64,000 bases of DNA from Larus michahellis (Eukaryota > Chordata > Aves > Charadriiformes > Laridae): assembly GCF_964199755.1 (NCBI RefSeq), contig NC_133903.1:749001-813000 (forward strand). The letters run 5' to 3'. How positions within the stretch are numbered: the stretch's first letter is position 1; every line of letters starts with the position of its first letter. The position numbers and the translations under genes are program-made. Of this stretch, positions 48,501-60,500 are shown one piece after another. A model generated the notes under the pieces. The model was not told where the DNA came from. It was given only the letters and a program-made list of their open reading frames with translations, and searched no databases.

Positions 48501-51500
48501 ACAGTGAGAACAAACATTTCCATAGATGCTTCAGTATTACAAAACCTTTGCAGGTTCTTGCAAAACAGGAAAGTGAATTAGTAGCTTTTTCTCAAAGGCA
48601 CTGGAATTCAGTGTTTCTAAATTATTAACACAATCCCTGGAACCAATGTGGTTTGCATCATCTGATCGTTACGAAGTATCTTTCAGGTTTTCCATTGCTT
48701 CGGTGTATATATGCCTGCCTGCCTATACATAAGGCTCTGTACAACACATTAACAGTTCTTCTACCAATGCAGAAGAATAGAGTCACTGAATTAAACTCCT
48801 AACTCATTTGAAGCCTAATCTACATCTGGAAGGGAAGGAAAAACAACGTTGGCTTCACTGTGGATAACTGCAGCATCAGAAAACATGCAAACTCCAGAGG
48901 AGACAGGAAGCCTCAGGTGCCTCTAAATAAGTTTAAACAGACTTTCTAATTACCTAAATTGTGAAAATAGATAAGTAGCCTAGATGTTGTAACTGCAATG
49001 CTGAGATCTCAAAGACTAGCTTGTGTGTTTTATTTCAGCTATTGCCAGCTTGAAATGAAAAATTCACAGAATTACCCAGTCATGCATTTCTTGCTCTGTT
49101 GCGGCTGCCAGACGGATTGGCCATCGCTGCTTCGTCCTCTCGGGTGTATAGAGAGCAAAGGAGTGTTTGGCTTCATTCAGAACTTCAACTATAATAGTGA
49201 CTTCATTCAGGAATACGTGGATATACTAAAACAAGAGAAAAAAATTGTGACTACAGCAAACTCAGATATACGCTCCTCAAGTGCCAGCATTTTTGCACTT
49301 TAGGACGATGAATGAGGCATTCCTGCCAAGGACAGCAAAGGATCAGTTCTTGGTGCAGAAGGAATGGGGCTCAGTTTCCAGTCCTGTACTCCCTCTGATT
49401 CAAACTGCCCATATGCATTTACCCTATTTATGAAGGCTCTGGCCAGCCAAGCTTGGCTTCTTCTTCATAATCAAGAACATTGCAAATTCCAAAAGAATTC
49501 CCAAATGATGCAAAGCTGGTGGTTTAAGCAATGTGGATGGTTGCTGACTGGGTATTTCTGACATAGCGTCAACATAGCTCCAGCTTAGAAAAGCCTGCAC
49601 TTTGCTAGTACCCTGGGCTATGTTTGAACTGGTTGCCAAAACTTAGAACACGAGCGTACAGTAATTTGCCTCCCCTAATAAAACTGCTTTCCCTTTGAGC
49701 TTTCCTTTGCCCAATGCAACTCTCTCAAGGGTCTCAAGCTGAACGCACCTTTTTCTCCTCATGATACATGTAATAGATGAACAGGATGCTGTCACGCATT
49801 CCATCGCTCCCAGTGAACTGCTCCAGTGCAACTCGAACGTCCATCCATTTATGAGGCTTCCAATTCCTCCACCATTGCAAGGTCCCAGTTTTAACCCAAA
49901 CCGACTGCAAGGCAAACACAAATTTACAGGGGTAAGGAAACTCTTCTTCTTTCTCCTAAATACTATTTTTTGTGACCACAAGAAATCTCTGCTGCAGGTT
50001 AGTCTGTGTCATATCAGCTAACTCTGCCACAGAGTACACCAGAGTGTGGAGGAAGCTGAAGACAAAACGAAACCTGACAGAACCGGATAGGAAGGCGCTG
50101 AAACAGCACGTGTACATCAGTATTAACGCTTTACACAGATACGAACTGACTCTAGTGTGCTCCTTCTTATAACACAATTTCTGTTTGGACTTTAAAGGCT
50201 TTTGACACAAACTTTTTAAACTTGATTAAAGCCCTGGACTCCAAGTGTTTTTAATCAAATGAATTCCGGATGTCATTTGGCAATTAGGAACGAAGGGACC
50301 AAAGATGTGAATTAACCTGAAAAGGGCCAAGGAGTCGTAACGAAGAGAACATCAGACAAAAGCGCTGCTATTTAAGTGCCGCTATTGGTGTTTGCATCAT
50401 TGCTTCATTTATGCAAGTTACATTCATCCCTCAATGGTCGCAGAGAGGGAGAGTTCACCTACATGAGTCCCTGTTTCAATTAAGAAGCCTCGTCTTGTGG
50501 TGGAATAGTTCATACAATGTTTCACCATTGCCAACGTTTCTGTGGATTTGAGGTTTCAGTGTACTCAAATAATGCTGACCAATGCTTCATTTGCTGCTGT
50601 GCAAAACTATCAGCTAACGTTTTTAGATAAAGATTGCTGCACCATGTCTAATAAGCTGCCAGTTTCCCACAGGGAGCTCAGACAGTGATAATCCAGGAAA
50701 CTTGTCACAGACAGAAATAAGGACAAGAATATAAAGCTGACAGTAAGTTCAGACCAGTACCTCAGAAAGGTATTCCTGATGTCTACCGCTGACAGGTGTG
50801 TTTAGTAGACAAGACGTGAGTGTCCTCACTGCTTACCTGCTCAATAGCCTGTTCATAGTGCCTAAAATTCTCCAGCTCCCGCTTTGTCCTTTCGCTGAGC
50901 TGCTGAAAAATCTGCTTTCGCCACGCTGCTGTCTGCGCTGGGGTGACAGACAGAGACAGAGACTGCACGGAGGACGACAAACCTAGAACAGAACCAAACC
51001 CAACACATGCCGGTCAGCTTTGAAGACAGTTCTGTGCCAGGTAAAACATGATGCTGCTTTGAACACTGGACTGAATCAACCCAGTCTAACATAATTTTTC
51101 TAATTATTATACCTTGGAATCAATGTATTACAGCCAAACTTCATAAATGATGCACAGAAATGGGACCACTAGATGATTATACAGAAACTTTCAAAGCTAT
51201 AACCTTAGCTGGGAGTTCTGCCACTGAACTGCAAGATAATCAGGTAGTAAAAGCCATTAAGAGTTACACTGTTATTAAATACTGTTCATAGTTTATTTTG
51301 AAAATACGGTTATATTCCACTGTCTTTCAAGAATCTGAACTCCAACCCCATCCAGTTATCAGCTGGGCTCACATTCACAATCCTCCAAGTAATTTCTCTG
51401 TAGGAACGGTAGGAGCGAGGCAGTTACTTGTGGCATCTGCACCTCTCCAGAGGCCCCTTTTCACTGCCTCCAGTGACATTACGGGCTTTGCCTGAAGTTG

Positions 51501-54500
51501 CAGGTTAAGTGCAATTAAAAACTAGATGCAGATCCAGCACACATTAGTTTACAAAATTCTTACAGAAACTCAGAGAAAATATCACCTTTACATTTATTTA
51601 TCTCAATCCCTAAGTGCTTTACAGCTGAACACTTGCAGCACTATCCTCAGACACGGAGCGTACTGGCAAACTGCAGGAAGAATAAATGGGTTATCAGGAG
51701 GTTTGTGCCATGGTTTTGTTCAAAAAAAACCCCAAAGCAACATTTTTCTTAAAAAGCATTGGGAATTAGTGTCTGTTGTGGTGACGCGATAGTACCTGAG
51801 GGAACAGTGAACCATTTCAGTGGGCTGTGCAGATCTACGAGACAGCCTCCCCCAGACACCCAGGCCCACAGCGGGTGCTCATCGGCGCCGTACTGGTCTT
51901 CAGGTCCCACCGAGAACATGCCGAGGGAAGACAGGCTGGATGTTTCTGCGAAGGTGCTGACGGAGAGGACTGGCTGCTTTTGGGCCTCCTTCAAGTCAAT
52001 GTTTGTCCACTGCAGTTCTGCAGAAGGACTTGGGTTTGTAGAAGATTTACGCATTTCAAGATTAGCTTTCTCATTACTAGTCGAAGCGACAGTGGCTTCT
52101 CCTTGACCAGAGTCCAGAGGATCCACAGTCAAATGTGCACGTATCTCTGCTGTCTGGCTGCCTGCAGCTCCCATCGGGGGAGTGTTGGCGAGGCTCACGG
52201 GTACGCTTGGAAGCTCTGTATCAGAGGAAGCATCTGCATCACCCTGAATGATCGCATTTGTTTGGTTCTGAATATCATCAGTAAAGAAACAGCCAGCACT
52301 GAAGGACAAATAGATAATTAGTTAACTATAATTCAAAGCATTATAAATTAGCACAGGCCTGAGACCACAGACATACAGAAATCAACCTAGCGTTTCAGCT
52401 TTAGGGGAGAAACAGCAGATTTCATTTGTGAAGGTAAAACTCTTATCATCAAGGGAAAGAGTCTAACGCAAATCTGGCAGACCAGTCTAGTGGATCTGAA
52501 ACATAGGAAGATGTTTCATTGATCTTTTCAAACAATTGGTGGTGTTGGCTGCCTACAACTCTCTGAAGCAACATCACATTTTCTGGATATGAAATAATGA
52601 ATAGGATTTTTTAAAGCCCATTGTTAACTTTGTGATTTTTGTCTTAGCTAGAGAGGGCTTCTGCTCAGAGCACGCTCTGACTCAATCAAGTAGCTTCTGC
52701 AGCACTCCCAGCTTCACTGGCATGTCTTGCACAGCCAAGAGGCCAGCAGTCAGTGGGAAGTTGCTGATGTAATCTCTCTAGGAAAGGGAATGTACAGTGA
52801 CACTCGGGAGGATAATTCCTAAGTGGAGTTGACACTCCTTCATCTTATTTCACAGATTATGTTTTCTCTTTTTATCCAGACAGTGATAGCAAAGCTCAGA
52901 GAAACATGCTTTACTGCAAGCATGCAGTGAATTCCAAAGTGGGAGCTTCAGTTTCTACTCTGAGTGCAACAACTGCTGCTTATTGTTAATTTTAATGGCA
53001 AAAACCACAAATGTTTTTTGGCATAGATAATGGTTAGAGATGCTTTCCCCACTCCTCCCTGTCTGTACCTTTTGTATGTAAAGAACTATCTCATAGCATT
53101 GAAACTCTTGGACTACAGAGTCTCGAGCAGGTATTCTACCACATACCTGAGCAGACTTGTTGAGCTCCCGGTCTGAGACCTGTCACTCTCTCGGCCAGAT
53201 ACAATTGCCTTCCACGTCTTCCCACTCAGCTCACTTGGTGTGACACCTTGACGAAAATAAATTGCTCTATCATCACAGCCGATTCCCCAGACCTAGGGAA
53301 GGAAAGGCCTTGGTGAAGGACATGGCATGGAAGGCAGGTAGATACCAGCTACAAGGAAGGCGCAGCGGTGGAAAATTGAGCCCAAAAATCTGCTGGACAC
53401 AGCAGTTTCCTTTTGTGTTCTTCCTTAGTGCTGATACTGTAGATGCAGTATAAAATTCTGGACCATCAAGAGAAAACTGTTTGCACCTGAATGTGCCAAT
53501 ACAAGAGACACGAAGACTGTTCTCCTCTGGTGAAGAATTCAGCCAGGCATTCCTTCCCAGCAGTTCAAGCACAGGGACCTCTGTCCATATTGGCACTGCT
53601 GACACTCCTGGCCACGTGTGAATACTGCCTGTACAACGGGGAACACAAACACCCTCGCAACTGGAATACAGCTGTCTTACCTGGTTATTTAAGCCTACAG
53701 TAACCATCATCATTTCTCCAACCATTTCAATCCAGCTTGTCCCACAGGGATTATGTGAGTTCACTCCTCTTCTAAACCACACCTACAACAACATCAGAAA
53801 GTCTAAATTTTGCTCCTTCTGCATTAGCACGCAGACAGCTGGAATTTAGTGTCTTTGGTGGATTAGTCTTTATCTCTAATACTGATTTGCCCCATTGCCT
53901 TAAGTCACTTACCTCCTCGGTTCTTTTTCTTTATCAGGTAAAGATAAAATAATTCTCTTAGTATTACCCAGGCTGCGTGTCCTTGTGACCAACTACAGCC
54001 AGAACAGCCCACAAGGAGACTTTGTTATGACTTTCTGTGACAGAGTTTGTTTCTCTGCCACTGGAAAAGTACTTTCTATTACATGTCAACTATAGGCTAT
54101 TTTTGGTGACTCTGAATGGGCTTCTAATAGTTCTTGTGTTCAAACCCTAGAAGCAGTGCTGATGGAGAGAACTGATCGGATCGATCTTTTCAGTGGTACA
54201 GCTCTTTAAATTGTCTCCCCTTAGATTAGTTTTTACCAATCAGAAAGTGTCTGTGGGCTGAGTACCTGGAAACATTTCCATCTGTATTTAGCGTATGGCC
54301 ATACAGTGGCAAGCAGCTACTTTGGAAGTTGTTGGTTGAATCACAGAACAGGGTACTTAACTATCTTGGGTCAGATCTGAAGAAAAACATGCTAGCTTAT
54401 CTGCATTTATTATAGTGGTTTTATCTGGCAGATGGAGCAGGCTGGACACAGTCTGTTACCATGGCTCAGCTGACAACTAGTAACTCATTAAACCAGAGTA

Positions 54501-57500
54501 ACTCAGTTACTTAAAACTGCTATACATGCAGAGAATCCATCTATGTTCTTGAATTCAGGATGAAGGGATTTGATTGCTACCAGCACAAGAGCATTCTAGT
54601 ACATTCTTCAAGACTTTTAAGTCTCCCTGCAACTCGATGATCCTTATGGGTCCCTTCCAATTCGAGATATTCTATGATTCCAAGTTAAAACCCAGTAAGA
54701 AAGTAATCACGCATACAAGTAACAGATAGGTCACTTAATAAATACAAAAAACCTACATGAAATGGCTGATGAACAAGGAACAGTTAGAGTAGGAAGATAA
54801 TGGGGGCTTACAGGAAAGCTGGGGAGTGTCTCTTTATCAAGGAGTGTAATGATAGGATGAGGGGTAACGGTTTCAAACTGAAAGACGGTAGAGGTAGAGC
54901 GGATATTAGGAAGAAATTCTTTACTGTGAGTGGAACAGGTTGCCCAGAGAAGCTGTGGCTGCCCCATCCCTGGCAGTGTTCAAGGCCAGGCTGGATGGGG
55001 CTTGGAGCAACCTGGCCTGGTGGGAGGTGTCCCTGCCCAGGGCAGGGGGTTGGAACTAGATGATCTTTAAGGTCCCTTCCAACCCGAACCATTCTGTGAG
55101 TCTATGATTCTATGATAAAAAAATAGGAAAGCGTAGATGAAAGTACTCCCCTTGCTGCTTTTGCTGTAACCTTCAGACCATATGGAAACAAGTGAGCAGC
55201 TAGGGGTCCCTTCAATTTCGATGCTTAATATCCCTTAGAAGTAGTGCCCTTATTACATCCCCACTGACAGCCCCAGCCACCTCCTGCCTGTGTCTGACTT
55301 GGGTTTAGAAAATTCCTTCCAAGAGAAAAGCAGAAAGTCTCTCTTAAATTAAACGCAACTCTGTATATCACAAACCACAGAGTATTTCCACAACAGCAAG
55401 GGGGATTGCAATTCCCCAAGCCATGGGGATAGTGAGCCCAAATCACCAATGTTTCCTAAGAAAGTTACATGCCTGTTTGCGAAAAGCAGATACAAAAAAA
55501 CCCCAGAACCAGAGCATGACACCTCTTACTTTTCTGTCTTTTGTAACACACCACACCACATCAACACCCACAGAGACGTGCATAATCCCATTCTCAGAGC
55601 TTGGAGACTCCACAATACTCCAGGAAATTCCTGCAAGAAACAAAACCCAGAAGGCATTGTAGGGTAGTTTCTTATTCAACACTATGCAAATCAGAGGGGC
55701 TTCCAGCTATATTTAACAAACTTTACCTTGAGGGTTATTCCTATCAATTCCTTCTCTCACAATAGCTTGCCCTTCCCAAAGAGTTGCCCACAGGAGGTCA
55801 TATGGTCCACAGCTGATCTGTACAACTTCACCAGGAGTGGTGATTACAGACCACATGGAACCTTCTGGATTGTGATGGCAGACGTTTTCTCTGTACCATA
55901 CCTAGACAAGTTTAAAAAAAACACAAATAAAACTTAGAAAAGTATCACTACAACAATGAAACCATTGAGACAAGCATGAAGACAAACTGGAAAGAACAGT
56001 CCTTTAACAACAGGATTTTTTTACGCAGTGTACGCACTCTGACCTTTAAAGGTATGTTTTTGATGTTGATTATGCATTCAAAGAATATTTCCTTATGTAC
56101 TAAGGGAGGAGGCTTTTCTACAGACTCGCTTTTGTCATGGAAGCGAAGCTGGACTGGGTACAGTAACCTATTGCTACAAGTTCTGTGTATATTTCAACAT
56201 TTAAAAAAAACACTTCAGTGTGTTTCAGGGCATGTTATACAAGCCAAGAATGAACAAATACATAACACGAAAAGGTTACTGTTAGTTGACAGCATGACCT
56301 CACTTTCACTGAACAGAGCTTGCTACAATACGGGTAAAAAACTCCATTCTCTGTGCAGCCTTCAGTGACATCAGTCCATTTGCCAATCTTGCTCCTACTG
56401 GCTGTGCACTTTCCTAAAGATCACAGCCAACATAGGAAGGTCAAACACAGAAAGCATCCCACGGCAGTCGGATAAGTGCTCCAAAACATGACTGCTGAGT
56501 CCTAAATCCTCATATTTAGAAATACTTTCTTTCTCTGTGACTTTTACTTGGGAAATTAAAGCATTTTACAAGGTCAGTCAAGTAAGCCTGTGGAGTGGGG
56601 TGCTTGTCACTTATTACTGGGAAGTATGAGGCATAGGGAATATTATTTTAAGCAATTTAACCAAGATTGCTTGCCTCTCCAGGTAGTGCCAAGCGTGACG
56701 GAAATCTCAGGCTATCTGTTAAAAGTACTACCTTCTTCCCAGCGAGACCATAAGTTAGAAATTCTCTAGAGACAAAGGAGTGTCAGATACATGCAGTAAG
56801 GATGAAGGAAGGAAAGCAAGAATCAAATCTTTACAGCACTGAGCAAAAGAGGAGAGACCTTAACGGCAGGCCTAAAAACAACAATAACAAAAAAAAGATG
56901 TATAGTTTTCAATAGAAAAGAAATTGAAAACATTCCAGAGCTCATTCCACATTGCCAAGTCAGGAGGTTATCATTTTCTGATCAGTAAGTATTAGAAAAC
57001 CATTTTGTAAACTCTCTTCTTGCACCATTCCCGACTCTCCTCCAGAGACATGGCACAATGCCTTGCAAGAATCTTTATCAGGTTTTAAGGCTCCTTCTCT
57101 TTGTTACCAGTGCCATAGTCTGCATTCTGGCCATTTTTCAGGATATAAGACTCGACTCAGCCCAAGTTTTTAAGATTTACCTGATTATAGAGATTTAAGG
57201 CTTCCATAAAAGAGCAACACTGTGAGATACTAAGCTTTTCCATTTACAACGCAAGTTATTATAATGTAGTCCCAAAGCAGCTTTTACATCCTCTGCCAGA
57301 TGCACAAACAGCATCCTTCCTCGCCAACATAAGACAATAACAGACCTGCCTTGCTTTAAAAGCATTTAGCTCTTCTTCAGTAGCAATTTAGATTAGAAAA
57401 CTTAGAAAGCTTTTAATTAGAAAACACACACATACCCTTCCTTGTAAAGAAACCGCCCATACTGATAAACGGCCAGGGGGCTCATCGGTGATTTCCCATC

Positions 57501-60500
57501 CTCCAATAGAGATGTCATTGAAAGGGTCTGGCAGCTGACCTGGATCATCCTGTGACACGATCTGAAGCCAAGAGAAGGACGATTGGGAAGAGAAGAGACC
57601 CCGCAAACAGAGAGGTGATTTGGCTGGTGGCCTAGCTTGTTTCTTGCAGATTGGTTTATGTGTTGCTTACTAAAGTGGCCGAGCATGGAGATTCTTCCTC
57701 TCATTCCAGGCTGCTATAAGCAGAGAGAGGGGAAACGCTGCCGAAGCAGCATGAATAAGTTTGTGTTTCATCCCCTAACTAAACGAAATTTTTACTCTCA
57801 GAACTGTGCATATATACATTCTTTGCACGGGAAAGCTGGAACATCACAAATTACAATTTTTGTACATTCTTAGAATGGAACAACAATTATTAAAGAACAG
57901 TTATTCATACAGACAAAGGCCACAGCTGGTGAATCATGCTAGGCAGGTGCCATCTCAAAAGAGAGTGCTTTGTCAAACCACCAAAGGAAGTTAAAAAGTT
58001 GGTTTGACATTTGCAAAGGAGCTGAGAGGCTATCTCCAACTGCATTACCATGAGATTTTGCACCTTATTACCACAGGTTTCTATGAAAAATTCCAGCTTT
58101 CCATTTATGCTTGCAAAAATTATGAGTTGGAAGTCAAGGAATTGAGGTCCAGACTACAGAGCAGTGATAAAAAATGAATTTCCCTGTGCCTAGTAATAGC
58201 TGATTATTTCAGAAACCTTTGCCCAAATGTCCCGTGATTTGTATCTCCTGTATCTGATCCACCTCCTGCGTCTGACACAAGAATTCCATTTCTTATCCTT
58301 TGTGTAGGTGCTGGGGAAGTCTATGGCGTAAGTCCAGCCCTGCGAACAGAGGTTTTCTTTTATTAAAATCAGGACCAAGGGAAAGCTTGAAATCACAACT
58401 CAGAGCAATTCTGCACAAAAGTCGCTCCCACAAATACAATCCAAGTTACTGTGCATGTCTCAACAGCCCTGATTAACAGATCAGCTAATTCCATGAATGA
58501 TTTATGAATCATGTCCAAATTCCTCTGGATGATATACACAGAACAAACAAGACACTGTAACGCATTTTACTTTCTTCATAGTAAAGATCTTAAATAACAA
58601 TGGCATACAGTTACCAGCATCTCGTGGCCCGATAAAAAAAAAAGCCTCTATAGAAGCTCCTGTAGACCTCAAAAGCCTTCAGACAAGATCCTTCCTTGGA
58701 CATCCTCCAGACAAGATCCTCCCAACTCTTGTACTACAGTTGAGCTATTTCCCCGGAAGAAGTAGCTATGGGAAGTGCCTTTTATTTTTACAGACCTTTT
58801 ACACTTCTATAAAAGTGCCTTTTACTCTACAGACTAAAGATTCCCAGAAGAGATCTCTTTTTGGTATTGTTCACCTACCCCTTTCTCTGTTGGTTCCCCT
58901 CCAATATTTTCATCCACATACCAGTCAGACTCCCACTCCCAGTGTGGTGAAGGCAGTGTGAAACTATCAAGTTGCTGATGTTTTAGCCCGCTCACATCAC
59001 TCCACTGCCAGCGGTCACTGGGCAGTAATTTCTCACAAAAGCCACCAACTGGATTCCAGCGCTGCCAGAAAGAATAAATAGAATATTTTATTTGAGACTA
59101 CATTATCTCACAGTATATCTACAGAGTCCAAGGGAGTCATAAATGATACTTTTATTTTCTTCTGAAGTAGAAGAGGAATAAATTCCTGGGGTGAAGAAGA
59201 AAGCGTTCACCCTGTAAGCCCCTAGCTAAGAGAGTCTTTGGAGGAAGCTTTGCCGAGTACCAAAGCAGGGCTGACTGCAGAGCTAGTCCCAACCAAGCCA
59301 TTTTCAGCTACGTAAACGGGAACAGCTGGTGATGCATTTTACTACTAACAGTGCCCTTTCCTTTGGTGACGTGTGGCACCATGACACTGCAGCATTAGGA
59401 TAAAGCTCTGTAGGTGGCCTTGGGATCTGTAATCTGCTCTCCATGAGAAAGATGACTGGGTCTTGCCTGCACTGGAAAAACAGCGTGGCCTCTGTGCCAG
59501 AAACAATGAGAAGATAGCTTCAATAACATCAGTAAATCTTCCTTGTATCTTATATTACCGAGAGGGGTTTTTTTTCCAAACCTGTCTTTAATCAGTTACA
59601 GAACAAGTAACTTGCTAGACTTTTTGACAATGCGGCTGTGATTTTTCTCCCCCCCCACCACCCCGTGCTCTTACCTACTATAGAAACACTGGCAAAAGTT
59701 GTCATGTAATACTGTCACACATTTTAGGGCATGTGGAAAATGAGTGGTTCAAAATCCTTCTATAATTTCTATGCAAAATATTATTTACTTTTACTAGTAA
59801 TATGGCTAAATTGCTTTGCACATTATCTGTAAACTCTTTGAGTTTAATTTTGTCATTGTTAGCTCTTGCAGAATATTTCCTTTTGTGCTTTCTAGTATTT
59901 TGTTTTCTATTTTTTCATAGCCTAGAACAAACAAAACAAAGATTTTAAAATAACAAGTAAAATAAATTTTAAAGTTTTGCATTTTTTAAAGAACATGATC
60001 ATGTACCTTTGTTGCCCAGAAGTTACACTGGACATTTTCTTAAGAGGATTGTGTATTTGTCAGTAAGGAAAGGAAAACATCAGGTGAAAAGGGTGAATGT
60101 TCCAGACTGAACTGGCTCGCATATAACAGGCCATAACGCACGCTGGCCTTGCTTCTGGTAATAGCAGGGACGTATAACCTTCCTTTGGGAATTAAAATAT
60201 TAAAAGAATAAACCCGCTATTTGGCACATATATACTCTTCAGAAACAACAGGTAAAAAAATAAAACCAGATAAACCCAAACAGCCTTCCCGTGAGAAACA
60301 CAGGCAGAGACAGCGGATGTACGGATTCGCTCTCATTCTTTTCCTTCAATATGTGGCGGTGACATAGAGGCCCCCGCAACACTTCATACCTGATTCTCAT
60401 AGGTCTCCTCCTGGTATCTAATAGGGACGTCACCCGAGAACACGTAGGTGTACACTTGGTGATCGCAGGCTATTCCCCAGCAGCACTGTTTGACAGCAGA

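Larger units (their letters stand above)
53783..55529 (-). other. TECPR1: TECPR1 intron 7, with CR1 fragments
   Basis: A 1.7-kb intron with two plus-oriented CR1 pieces (about 54622-54682 and 54786-55115). No gene is seen. Confidence 0.85.
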
